A stretch of 64,000 nt of DNA from Centropus unirufus. Taxonomy: Eukaryota > Chordata > Aves > Cuculiformes > Centropidae. The notes below the pieces were generated by a model that was not told the origin of the DNA, ran no database searches, and saw nothing but the letters and a program-made list of their open reading frames with translations. The stretch is from assembly GCA_013397695.1 (NCBI GenBank), contig VYZI01000087.1, forward strand, positions 2,238,731-2,302,730, read 5' to 3'. A program made the translations under genes and the position numbers. Each line of letters begins with the position of its first letter. Within the stretch, counting starts at the first letter, position 1. This document shows, piece by piece, positions 40,501-52,230 of the stretch.

Positions 40501-43205
40501 TTTGAAGGAAAGACAATATTACAGCAACATAAGAGGTGGCATAGCATGCCTTAATTATGCTGGCAGGTATATTTCTTTCTTGCAGGTTTGAGGATAAAAC
40601 TGAGATTTTTTTTTGCTGAAGCCCAAGGGAGCAAAGAACTGGAGGAGCTGGCATTCATTGAGAACCAAACAACTAATTCATTTAATGCTTATTCGATAGT
40701 TTTTGTCCCTCTGGCTAACCTCCACAAGAACATATTCAGTGCTTTCACATCAGCAACCTGCAATCAAAAAAATCACCTGTAATCCAGGTCTACCAGGATC
40801 AGACCAATATCTACATGGTCTTCTTAAGGACAGATGAGGCTAAATAAAAAGCACAAATCCACATATTGCTATCAGGAAATGCCTAAGTCCTTCTTTTCAT
40901 GAGTTCTGCAGAGATATTCCTGCTGAGTCACTGGGTTTGCAGTGTTGTATGCTAGTGGGAGCTGTGAGAGCTAACACGGAGCAGGGGCTGCCCACTGCCT
41001 GTGATTCCTGGCTGCAGAGGCTGAACAGGAGATGTAAGGAGCACCTGGATGCTTTCCTTGGGTTTTCTTGGCCAAAGCTGCAAGCCAGAATTGAAGCAAA
41101 ATTGTATGAAAGAAATCATCTGACCAGTACATGAGGCTCTTTAGCTGAATTTCTTCACTGGCTGAGCAGGTAACTAGACATCTAGTTATCCAGCTACACG
41201 TTTCCCCGACACAAGGATGTAATTTGGTGACTCACCACTATGCAGGTACCAGTAAAGACAGCTGGAGTTTTTCCCCAAACAACTGATTTCAGATAGCTAA
41301 TTTGTTTAGATCCTGTTAAAAAAAACTCCTAATTTTTGTCTCTATGGTGCTAAACACATCAATATCAAGTAACGCCTTCTGCAGCAGTGACCTGGCGTAC
41401 CCTGCTTTTGGGAATCATCCAGACAAATGAGGCTTTTTGCTTTTTCGAATCACCCTTTTGAAGTGATCTGCAGAGAAGTGATCTGCCTGAAAAGTGACAA
41501 CCCCAAATTGCTAATAAGTGTTCCCAGGCTTCAGCCAACCCGCTACAGAGATCGCTGAAATTAGCTCAGCATCTTTGGTTTAGTCTTTTAGTACAGACCC
41601 GCAACGTGCAAGACCGCAGGTATCCTGGCCTGCAATAAGACCCATTGCGTGCCTGCACAGAGACATTTTGTCCTACTTAGGACGTTGCTGGCCAAGTTAT
41701 AGGTGACACTATTCACTGGCAGTGCTGCTTGCCCCAACACTTTTTCAGTGGGAAGGCAACTCAGCGGGGCCAAGATGTGTGTAGAGTTGCCTTATTTACT
41801 CTCCTGGGGTGGCATGAATCAGAGTTGAAAAGTGCAGTATGTTGAAGCCAGCCCGTGTTCCCATGATGTGTGAGCGTGAGTCACTCAGCAGGGAGATTCT
41901 GCCAGGGTCCCTCCTGGGCGACCCAACTCTGCTAAATGCGCCGGAAAATCCATGGATAAAAACAGCCCCAGTGACGCACGGGAGCCAAGCAGCCTCCGTG
42001 CCTTTTTGGGGAAGCTTCTGAAACGCCGACATTTCCTCGTGATCAATAATCTGGCTGGCAGGGCAGGGCTTTGAAGCAGTCCAGAAAACAGAGCTTTCTC
42101 CTTGCACAGTCACTGCTGTTTCTCTCCGGGAAGGTGGCAGGCTGGGTAACTCCAGACACAGGCAGGGGAAGTATTCCTCTTCCACGTGTATTTAACGCCA
42201 AGCTCTCCTATAACAGGTCTTGGTTACAGGGAAGATAATGTGGGATTTGAAACAGCTTTCTGTGTCTGATTTATTTTTCCCTCATTATCTCCTTTCTCTT
42301 CCCAATAGATACCACTTGTGGGGTTACCGCAGGAAATAGGGAGCAAAATGGGGCTGCGTTCTGCAGTAAGTCCATCTGAACATTCAGAATGGGGTTTTTC
42401 TGGCCTTAAAACCCATTGCTCAGCTGATCCCATGCTTACCAGACCTGATCCTCCAGTTCCTGCAACGTCACAGCGAAGGCACCACTGTCCTCAGTGATGA
42501 TTTCCATGCCATCGTCCTGACTCGAACTACAAATAAAAGGCACCGACAGGAATATTTCCAGATAAATATCTCATTAATTTCAACCACAGGCAGCTGTGAG
42601 TCACTTCCCCTTGACTACGGTCCTCTCCTGTGACCAGAAATCAGATAGTGGAGATCTGGTACTGTGTAAAATTCAGAATTATTTTGAAAAAAAATCAATA
42701 ATTCAATAATAAGTCTCAAAAATTCAGGCCTAAAATATACTACATTTTCTCCAGAGCTTTACTATGAGTTAATTGCCTTTGCTCTTACCATAGCTGTAGA
42801 ATAAAACTGAATAATACTACTGCAGAACTGTTAGATGGTTTTAAAGCATCCTTCCAAGTTCAAGCCGCAGGTCAGGCTTTCCTAGAGCCATAGTTCTGCC
42901 TCCCAGTAAATTGTGATTTCCTCCCCCAAAATAAAACTGGTGTGAGGCAACGCTCTCCCTCAGGCACTCACTCTGCAGCCACCGCAGGGTTTCCGTGGTG
43001 GGGGATATCCCCACTGGCAGGCCGGCTCCCTCCTGCCATGTGGGATTTGGCAGCTCTGCCATATCGTGCCGCTGCCGAGCTTTTCCTTTCCTCTCCAGTC
43101 ACCAGCAGCGGCACGACTCAGAGCCTGAGTAATCGCAGAGCCCGAAGCCTGAAAGCCAGCAGTGTTCTGTGTGCCAGCACATTTCTCTTTTAAGCAGATT
43201 GGTTC

Positions 43206-43240
43206 TTTTTTTTTTTTTTTACGTTTTTTTTTTTCTTTTT
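43206..43240. repeat. T-rich double homopolymer
   Basis: A run of 15 T, then ACG, then 11 T, C and 5 T. It could be the remnant of an A-tailed insertion on the minus strand, but I see no recognisable retroelement next to it. Confidence 0.85.
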
Positions 43241-44738
43241 ACTTTTGCTGAAATAACAACAGCTTGAACAAGATCCAACCCCCAGCTTCTAAATTCAGAT
43301 CTAGAGCAGTATCTCAGCGCACAGACGGGCAACCAGAGGGCCTTGGCTGGGCTCACCCAGGGCTGCCACTGCCCTGCCTGAAGTGATGCAGCGGCATTGT
43401 TTGCCATGATAAATCTGTGAAACTTATAAGCCTCTACTCAATATCCATTTAAAAAAAACCCAAAAACTAAAACCAAGCAAAAATCCCCAGACCACTCAGG
43501 CCTGCTTTAAAATGTGCTAAAAAAGGAACCCTTCCCAACAGCTTCGGTGGGATATGGATTATACTTTTCATTGGAGGTGAATTCTTGGCAGGACAGACTC
43601 CCCAGCCAGCAGCCACCAAATGTCCTTCCAAGATGTTGGAGAGGCCTTTGGGATCCTTTTGGGCTGGCAAAGCTGCTGTGGCAGCACTGGCCAGAGTGCT
43701 CATGCTTGGCCGGGCTGTGGCAGGGCTTAGCAGAGCACTGAAATCAGGGCTTCACTCAGACCCAAACCTCTTGCCAAGTATTTTTTCTCACTTCAGCGAC
43801 TACTCGTTTGCCCGTGGCTTTACCCTGGTCACTAAAGACTGCTCTTGCCTGAAATCAGCGGACTAAGAGGGAAAGAACAACTTTAGGGGGAAGTGTCTCT
43901 TTTGTACTGATGACAAGGGGTGGGAAGCAGAACAGGGAGGAGGAAAAACACTTGCTTTGTCTCATGAATCCCCTAATTCTCCTACAGGGAGCGGTCCCCA
44001 AAGCTGAGGGCACCTGCAGGCTTTTAACCTGAAACACAGGGAGAAACAATGGCAGAGAACCAGGCTGTGGCGTGGTGGCAAGGCCTCCCAGCAAAGCAAG
44101 AGCTGCAGACAAGTTTGCTTTGTGCTGTGTCTCCATCCACAGGGGAATGTGAAATGTCCCCCCCACCTGCTCCTCCTTGGGTTGCCCCTCCAGACGCTCG
44201 CTGCCCTGGGGTTGTGCCACACCATGATGTGGCTGGCACTTGACTGGGAAAGGAAGGGGGCCTGTGCTATAAAAGTACAATGCCTCAAGCCTGACATTAG
44301 ACCAAACTGGGCCCCAAAACCAAAACTAACTTCACTCATGAACGAGTGGAAGCCACCAGCTTCAAGTCTCCATGAAGACGCTGGAGTCTATCACTCAACA
44401 GGAGGCGAGGCGACTCGTGGTGCCGGTGATGGCCAGGCGCGGAGCTGCCACGTCCCCACATCTCTACAGATGGCAGTTATCCCTCCTCATCCTCAGGACA
44501 GGCTGAAACTTCTGGGATGGTGGCAGGGATGAAAAGTGGAAGATTTTGCCAACCAACTCGCACAAGGGACAAGAAGCCGGGTGCAGCCCAGAGCCCCTCC
44601 AGCAGCAGTGCAGGACAAGGAGGAGGAGGAGGCAGAGGAAGGCCCCAGGGCTGCCGCAATGGCTGTGTGCCGAAGCTCGGGCGGGTTTCCTTGGCAGCCG
44701 CAAGCTCAGGGCGCTCACCATACCTAAGTGAAGATTTT

Positions 44739-44762
44739 GTCGCTATGGCAACATTGATGTCA
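44739..44762. promoter_or_regulatory. Candidate RFX X-box next to a CRE-like site
   Basis: GTCGCTATGGCAAC (44,739-44,752) matches the RFX X-box palindrome GTNRCC-ATGGCAAC at all but one constrained position. TGATGTCA (44,755-44,762) differs by one base from the CRE TGACGTCA and follows after two bases. The order and spacing resemble the X1-X2 part of MHC class II promoters, but no CCAAT Y-box follows at the expected distance. It sits at the edge of a GC-rich stretch about 5.5 kb downstream of the CMIP 3' end. Confidence 0.35.
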
Positions 44763-47700
44763 TCAGCTCTGCGGCGGAGAGCAGAGTTAATCTCCACTGC
44801 AACTTTTTTTTCTCCCCCTGCCTTGGTTGAGGTTTTTGTTTATTTATTTGTTCGTTTCTCTCAGGTGATGACCCCGCTGCTGTGGCCTGCAGCAGCCTCT
44901 GTGGAGGTCCATCTCACTCATTTGGTGGTGGTGGGGCGTCCCATCACAGCTAAGAGTGGGACATGGCTGTATTTCAGAAACTGAGCCATCAGGACCACAC
45001 TCTGCCCTGCACATGCTGACTCATTTCCCTCGCCCTTGTAAACTCACAATATTTCCAAGGAAGACAGTTTGGAAGCTCCCAAAACATGAAGGACCTGACT
45101 GGAGAAAAGTCTTTGCACCTGAGGAGGTGCCTCATGCTGGCAGACCTGCTCTGGATGGCGCTTGTGGCTCTCACCACACCGGGACACAAGGGGCTTGCTG
45201 TCACACCGCATTACGGCAGAGCTGCTGCTGCTCAGTTTTGCATCAGGAAGAGTCAGACAAAATGCACTGAGGCACAAAGTCCACATCTCTGTGAGGGGCC
45301 CAACACCCAACAAGAGCATCTGATGGCCACGTGAGGCTCTGGCTGTGCGGCTCTTCCCTTGGCATTGGGGTGAACTCCCTGGACATGCCAGCACCGTGTC
45401 TCCCTCCAGCACTGGAACAAAATTCCTTCTTCCAATGACACCCAGCATGCTTTTTTAAGAAAAGATCTGTGAAGCAGTGAAACGGCTTCTTCGCTGAGCT
45501 CAAGCAGAGACTCAAACCTCTACCAGTTCCAGGGATGGATATAATCCCGTTTGACAAATCCCTCACTCCCCTGAAACCTCCTTTAACTTTCATCTGTCAG
45601 GGCTTCTGCCACCAACAGCGGACCCAGTGCAGGAGTCTGGGTCAGGCTGCTCCAGCCAGACGCACACTGCAAGTTCCCCAGTTCGCAGGAATGTTCAAAC
45701 AAGCATTTCACCTCACTGGCAGGGCAGGAGGAACGTTACAGCTGAGCTCTCCTGACTGCCCCGCTCACACACAGCCCTCCCGCAGCCATGGGGAATTTTG
45801 TTTAAGCTATGGCTGGGGTTCTTATAAACGTTTCATTTTTCTGCTGTTGTTACACTGGACAAATCCTGCTTCTACACTAACTCCTGGTGCAGAGAGAGCA
45901 GGATCTGCTCTTTTCCTTACCAGGAAGGAGATCTTGATGAACTCCATCTGCCCAGCCCCAGGCATGTGGGCATGAGGCTTCTTACCCAACCCCACCGTGC
46001 TCATCCTGTCTGTCAGGACTGGAGAAAGCATTACATGGAAGGTAGACAGCTGGTAAAATAGGATCAGAGAACAACATAAAGTCCTCATCAATAGATGTTT
46101 TACAATACTTTTCCTCTTTTACAAACAACAAGCAAACTAAACTTGCTCTATCACGATGCTTAAACTGAAATTCAAAGCATTCCTGATAAATGTGTTTCTG
46201 CAGCCTTCAAGGTTCACAGCCCTGCGACTCCGTGCAGCAATAAATAACAAAACCCAGCTCCACGATCTCAAAGCACCTGCAAATGAGTCAGTAACATTAG
46301 TTACCCTTAATGTCATCATAACTGGTAAAATATGGAAGGAAAAGTACCCCAAAGCCAAGGTTGTTGTATTTTAAACAGAGTGAAGTATACTGCATACCAA
46401 AGACACTAGCAACACTCCCATAAAACTGAGACAGTTGGCAGGTTTCTGACCTCACATCCAAAGCAAACTTTTAAAAATAACTACAGGTAATTTAACACAA
46501 AGGCACTGATTTTATAGTAAAGTCAAATGTAAGAACGGGCGATTCTGAGGAGGGAAGAGCTAAAAGTATCTCAGTTACTGTAAACGATTAAACTTCAAAT
46601 GTATGCTGCCTTAAAAATAATGGTTTAATGTTTGATTTTATAATCCCAGCTAGAACAAAAATTAACAAGAAGCTGGTTACTATATCAACTGCCAGATCTG
46701 TGAAGCAAACTGATTAATTTAGGCGTTTGAGGCTAACTCAATGCTAGCAATGATCTGAACACAAGCTGCGAGCTGTATTCTGATACACAGACCTCTGCTT
46801 TGATCTTTGGAGAGATTGGTAGGAAAAGGACACATTTACCTTGGCTACATCAACAAGGTTCATTCATGACCAGTGGAGCTCTGTGAAGTTTGTGTATGTA
46901 AATATTCATAAAATCTGATAGGACTTATTTTAAAAATTACAAACAGGTTACAGTACATGTTCTAATTGGTTGGTGAAAAGAACGAGATTGCCTAAGTAGA
47001 AAATACTAAAAAAGCAGGTACCAGGCTAGCAGGAAAAACACCTGCATGTTTGATATTACTGGCATAGACTCCAAAATCTGTTATTAATAAAACTGGTTTA
47101 TCTCAAATATTTACTTAAGATGTTCCCCACTCAATAGAAAAGAAAATGGAAAAGAATGAATGGTAACATCCACTTCAAACAAGTATTTTGATGCGTGTAC
47201 TCTCTTTAGCTGGAAAAAAAAATCATTAAAAATTCAAGACATGGCAATATAGTTGACTGATGTGTTCCAATAGGTACAGCTGGCTGGCTTTACAGAGGCT
47301 GGAAGAGGTCAGCACTGCTGTCAGCGTGAGAACTATGGTAGCACTACTGTCTTATTGCTTATAGATATGCAGAAAGTTTCAGGGAGCCTTTTTTTTTTCC
47401 AGATTAGAGATCCTTGTACATATGAGACAGGTTATTCCTACTCCCAGCCATCAGGGGAGTGGAAATCCCAAAGATGGTAACAACCCAAGGTCCTTCTGCT
47501 GTCCAGAAGGCGGCAGGCTCATGCAGAGCTTGCATCCATGCTTTGCTTTTGAACACATCATTACTATTTCATACCTTTACTGCATTTAGAGTTTGGTCCA
47601 GATTCCAGATCCTCCACAGATCTACCAACAAGGTCTTTCTGCTCAATCCAAAGATCTTCCCACTGTATTTCCATGAGGAATTTACCTGAACAGAGGCTTG

Positions 47701-48050
47701 TTGCTCTCTGTGAAGCAAAAGCAGTGTGAGAGCAGTATGAGAGGTACTTTTCGTGCTCAGGGCTGAGGCTCAGAGATGGAGCCTCTCCCTTGCCTGGCAA
47801 TGAGTGGCCTTGACATGAGGACGAGGCCTGCTCAAACCCCACTGACAGGGCCTGCCTGCTTTCGGGACTCAGATGGCTCTCAAGAGATATGGACACCCAC
47901 AGACCTCAAGAGGGCACTGAACAACCTCTGGATCTACTGAGGACAGTCCAGATTCTTCACACACACTAATGCCACCACCTACCACATCTGTCCATGAGGT
48001 CTCATAACCAGTATTAGGTCCCTCCTTGCACAGGACTATATGAACATATG

Positions 48051-48416
48051 GAGAGAAGGACCCAGGGAGACCTTATAGTAGCCTTGCATTACTTAAAGTA
48101 GGCTATGGGAGAGCTGGGGAGGGGCTCTTTATCAGGAATTGCAGAGATAGGATGAGGGATAACATTTTTAAGCAGAAAGAGGGGAGATTTAGATTAGATC
48201 TTAGGAAGAAATGTTTTACTTTGAGGCTGCTGAGGCACTGGCACAGGTTGTCCAGAGATGTCATGGATGTCCCATCCCTGGAGGTGCTCAAGACCAGGTT
48301 GAATGAGGCTTTGAACACCCTGATCCCGTGGGAGGTGTCCCAGCCCATGGCAGGGGGGTGGAACTGGATGGGTTTTAAGGTTCCTTCCAACTCAAACCAG
48401 TCTATGATTCTATGAA
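48051..48416 (+). mobile_element. CR1 LINE 3' fragment, plus orientation
   Basis: It starts around GGAGAGAAGGACCCAGGGAG and follows the avian CR1 3' segment in order: a GGAAGAAATGTTTTACTTTG block, CACAGGTTGTCCAGAGATGT, CCCATCCCTGGAGGTGCTCA and GGTTCCTTCCAACTCAAACC. It ends in the CR1 tail TCTATGATTCTATGAA. It is about 365 bp, 5'-truncated, and the indels and substitutions show it is old. It lies about 1.9 kb downstream of the CMIP polyadenylation region. Confidence 0.95.
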
Positions 48417-50269
48417 CATTACATACCAAACACTTCCCTGGTAAAAATACCACCAGCAAACTTCAGGTCAGCAGCTGTTCCAGCACTCCCCTCCAAGCAA
48501 ATCCACACTAACCATGGGGATTTTAGGCATGTATTTTATTCTCCAGGCAACGAGCAAGCTGTATCTATGCAGCTGGGAAACTGGAAGCAACTAGTACTTC
48601 GTGAGATTCATCTCTGCATTTGGTCTTCTGAAACGCAAAATGTAGCTGTGAGCAGTGGAAGAAGCAACAGGAAGGCAGGACAACCACAGGGTTTTAAAAA
48701 GAACATGAGAAAATTTTTGCTTAAACAAGGCTGTGCTGTGGCTTTGTGCTCTTTGGGCTTGCATCAAAGCCATCACTCTAGTTTGGGTTGAAAGCCAGAA
48801 GCTGTAGGTTAGACAAACCCCTAGTATTCACAGTCCCTGGGAAGATGGGCTGCAGTAACCTCCCAGATGAAATCAGGCAGCTTTTTAATGGCTCATATTA
48901 TCCGCAAGCAGCAGCTGAAAGGCAGGCAGAAAGGCATCATTATCCAGGTGAAACCACCAGGGCCCTCTACAAGCCCCAGCGCTATAGTAGAGAAAACTCG
49001 GAAAACCCTTTCTAAGCACAAGCTGAGATAAAGCATCTCTTATTATCCTGCATTTAATCCTCCCCTTTGTTACCAAGAATCCCTGGTCCAACGCAATCCT
49101 TCAAACTTTCTAACAATGCCACTCTAATTGCTGCAGGCTGGGTGCCAGAGGCACCTGCCCTGGCACAGAGACAACTCCTGCAAGGTGAGACAGACCCCAA
49201 GTACCATTTTTAAGAACACACTGATCATCTCTGAGCTCATTGGGACCTTGTTCAGCCTGCTGCCATCACAGGGATGAGTATTTGCTGGTTCAGGAGAGGA
49301 AACGAAGCATAAAGCAGAGATTTGTTGGAGGTCACCCCAGAAGGCAGGATCGGGGCATTACTGCAGGAGGAGCTCCCACACACCCTTTCCTTACTCACTC
49401 GAATGCACCTGCATGGCATTAGAGCAAAACCAGCGCACCGTGGGCGTTCAAGCTTCTTCTACTGCCAAGGATCCAGCTGAGGGTGCAGAAGCCCCGCTGC
49501 TGTCATCGATTTCCCTGAAGTCTGGGGAGCAGCAGGGGAGCAGATCACGGCCCACGAGAGGAAGTGAAGCTGTGCCAAACATGTACTTGTTTTACCAGGG
49601 CCTAAAGCTCTCCTTCCTTGGGCCATTTCTGTCTGTTCTGCACCTTCACAGGAGTGGCTGTGGCTACCAAGGGTCCAGAAAGCAACTGGTTACAACTCGG
49701 GCCCATTTGTCTAAAAGCAGTAGTTCAGCAATTGTGTAGATGATTGAAGCAGAGTTCTGATGCTCCAGCTGGATTTTCTGCTGGCCATCATGCTTTATCC
49801 GAGAAAGCAAGCAGAATGCAAATGTAGCAGATCCTTCCATTCGCTCGGATGCTGCCCTAAAATGCACCTCAGTATACATAAAACCTCTCTCAAGACTGGC
49901 TGTGCCCCAGCACTTCCAGCACTGCCTGTTTCAGGCAACCATTGGAAAAAGACCCCACCAGTGCAACCCTTTTGATAGCCAGTCCATCCTTGAGCCAATA
50001 AAGGGTTAGGAACAGTGCAGAAAAAGTCCTGGGGAGGGATGCAAGAACCAGAAAAGACTCAGCTGTCATCCTCCTCCTCATCCCTTCTAGGTGATGGTGC
50101 CTCAAAACCCAGTGACTGGTGGGAAATACCTGGACAGCACGGTTCTTTGAGACCCCATCCTCAGAACGGCTCCATCCTCCAGCTGCGGCACCTCTGCACC
50201 TCCCACAGCATCCCCACGTCACTGGGCCACTGAAAGCTTCCTTCAAAGAAAACACAAAGCACGCAGCTA
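48417..50269. other. Intergenic, immediately downstream of CMIP
   Basis: Between the CR1 copy and the CMIP 3' end. It is moderately GC-rich with chance open frames on both strands, and no gene or RNA is recognised. The GT-rich stretch complementary to 50,245-50,262 probably belongs to the CMIP polyadenylation signal. Confidence 0.6.
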
Positions 50270-50293
50270 AAAGATATTCACTTACAGTTTATT
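50240..50293 (-). terminator. CMIP: Candidate CMIP polyadenylation site
   Basis: On the minus strand AATAAA (50,288-50,293) is followed about 25-40 bases later by a GT-rich tract (GCGTGCTTTGTGTTTTCT, near 50,245-50,262), the usual hexamer-plus-downstream-element layout. Cleavage would be near 50,270. The resulting UTR length of about 1.9 kb is plausible for this gene. Confidence 0.55.
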
Positions 50294-52176
50294 TTTGCCT
50301 GAAATTATTTCACATCTCTTTGTACACAGCTACAGAACAGTAGTAGTAAACCATTGGTAAAAGCAACAGTGCTAAGGAAAATGTTGGCATAATTTTTCTT
50401 CTCTCTTTTTTTTTTTTTCTCTTCTTTCTTCCCGTACTGCATCCACATACAGTTTGGGATTTGAAGGGGAAAAAAAAACCTGGCACACTACATGTGTTAA
50501 GACTCAATTTCTGTTTCATTTATTAAAAAAAAAAACAAAAAAACCAAACATGATTTGGGGAGGGGTTGTCTACATAGCAACAGTTAAAAAAAAACCCAAA
50601 CAAACAAACAAAAAACAAAAACAAAAACCATAAGCTTGGCTTCCATTGAATAAGATTAAATATATATATTTATATATAAAAAATTACATTGGCTGTATGT
50701 GAAACCTTGAGGTGCTGAAGAATAAAATAAAGGTGTTAAACAGAGGAAGAATTCTTTCATTGTTTTTTTTTTGTTGTTTTTTTTTTAAAATAAGCAGCTC
50801 TGTACAATGAAGGCTCATTATGAAAAAAAGGTTGACAGCAGAGTTATAAAAGAAACCACAATTTTTAAAAAATCATCTTCTGAAGCAACTGTGAAATTTG
50901 CAAAATGTAGCAGTCACATTTACAGACAGGTCAGAGCTACCGGATCAGCAACGGTATTTTTCAGTCTCCCCAGAGGAACATGCAGAACAATGCGTGCACA
51001 GAACAGGTTGGGAGGGAGAGGAGGGCGGGGAAGAGGAGGTGAAAAACAAATTAGAAAAAGCTGATGAACAGAATGGAGGGAGAGCTTTTTTTCTCTTTTT
51101 GAAATATCGGACGTAAACAGAAAGCAACCGAGGCAACCTGTAAAATCTAGAGTTTTGCGAGTACCCCATTGGCCAAATAACCCCCAACTTTCCGCCCCTC
51201 TCCCACGTTTAAACCTGGCTTGGTTTGAAAGACTAAAGAAAGTTTTCAGGCTTCAGAAGGAAATGTGACTTTTATTAATCCCTGCACCCCCCCCTCACAA
51301 CCAGACCCCCTTTGAGAGAGATTTTTCCTTCCTATTCGATAACGTTTGAGGCATTTTGAAATCAAAAAGACAACGCGATGAGTGTTGTGACAGAGAGGGA
51401 CTATAATACAATATGCATTACTAAAAGGCAATTCTTCAAGGAGGACATTTCCTTTAAAAAAAATAATAATAACAACGAGACAGCAAACTAGTTTATACAG
51501 TACTATACGCAAAAAATGGGTAAAAGAATTAACAATTCATAAATAAAATACAGGTCCCAGACCTGTTATTTGTGAACCATTTTCTTAAATAGGTGCATTA
51601 TGTAAATCTTATGTACAACAAAATTACTTTGCATAACAACTGCAAGGACACAGGGGGAGGTGAAAATCATATTGGTTTTGGTTTTCTTCTCTTGAAATTT
51701 TTGTAAGTTTGATTTTCTGGAGCAAACTGGTGAAAGAGGAGTTCTGACTGGATAGGTGCCAGCCAAGGAAACCCAGGTAAATAATGACAAACGAATATAT
51801 TGTTTCTTTTTCTCCACACGGCATAGAACACAAAGGCAAATAAAATCCACAAAGGTTGTTTTTTTTCCTCTTTATAATCCTCTTGCTGCTACAAAGTCTT
51901 TTTTTTTCCTTTCTCCTTTTCAATTTAAATTATGTCGATTCCGAAATCACAAAGTTGAAAGAGTCCAGCCAGGTCCAGGCTTGCCACGTAACCCCCCCCA
52001 ACACACACAATGCCACTCCTTCACCCCACAACCACGGCTCCTACCACCAAGTCCCAGGACTCACTGCTCTACAGGAATTAGCCAAAAGTTATTTTCTGGT
52101 TTGTTTTTTCTGTTTCTTTTAAAAATCTTTTCCTTCTCATGAGAAGCAAAAGAGAAGAGTCAGAGGCAGGGAGAGT
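50270..52176 (-). other. CMIP: CMIP 3' UTR
   Basis: About 1.9 kb follow the stop codon. The stretch is unusually rich in A and T homopolymers (for example T or A runs of 8-13 near 50,411, 50,525, 50,765 and 51,840-51,910), with a CAAA-type low-complexity block at 50,583-50,630 and an AT-alternating block near 50,659-50,680. The 3' limit is set by the last good polyadenylation signal, described separately. Upstream AATAAA-type hexamers, such as the one at 50,519-50,524, could give shorter forms. The open frames here are not coding. Confidence 0.7.
50583..50630. repeat. CMIP: (CAAA)/(CAAAAA) low-complexity block in CMIP 3' UTR
   Basis: A run of A followed by several CAAA and CAAAAA units on the plus strand, which is T/G-rich in the CMIP transcript. 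Confidence 0.8.
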
Positions 52177-52230
52177 TCACCATGCTTCAGTGTAGCGGAC
52201 ATCCACTTCCTTCAGATTGGGCAGTTTAGC
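52177..52230 (-). CDS. CMIP: CMIP last coding exon with stop codon (residues about 757-773)
   Basis: Seventeen codons, AKLPNLKEVDVRYTEAW, then TGA at 52,177-52,179. This is the exact C-terminus known for mammalian CMIP and closes the final LRR. The acceptor is a C-rich tract ending in ACAG (AG at 52,231-52,232). Only 54 coding bases are present, so the exon is mostly 3' UTR and would be missed by an open-frame scan. Confidence 0.97.
   Translation of the reverse strand, partial: AKLPNLKEVDVRYTEAW

Larger units (their letters stand above)
27714..48050. other. Intergenic, no gene recognised
   Basis: This is the central part of the CMIP-PLCG2 interval. Open frames of up to 168 codons occur, but none resembles a known protein and none has convincing flanking splice sites. 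Local features worth naming are the 15-bp and 14-bp mini-repeats at 33,811-33,968, an IRF-type motif cluster at 34,555-34,572, moderately GC-rich stretches at about 39.9-40.2 kb and 43.5-45.6 kb, a T-rich double run at 43,206-43,240 and an X-box/CRE-like pair at 44,739-44,762. Confidence 0.6.

Noticed and set aside
41796..42185. 129-codon minus-strand open frame starting MEEEYFPCL
   Set aside because: No known domain, overlapping frames on the other strand, and no flanking exon structure.
43855..44984. Cluster of overlapping open frames on both strands (up to 155 codons)
   Set aside because: Frames overlap in nearly all directions, which is the signature of reduced stop frequency in GC-rich DNA rather than a gene.
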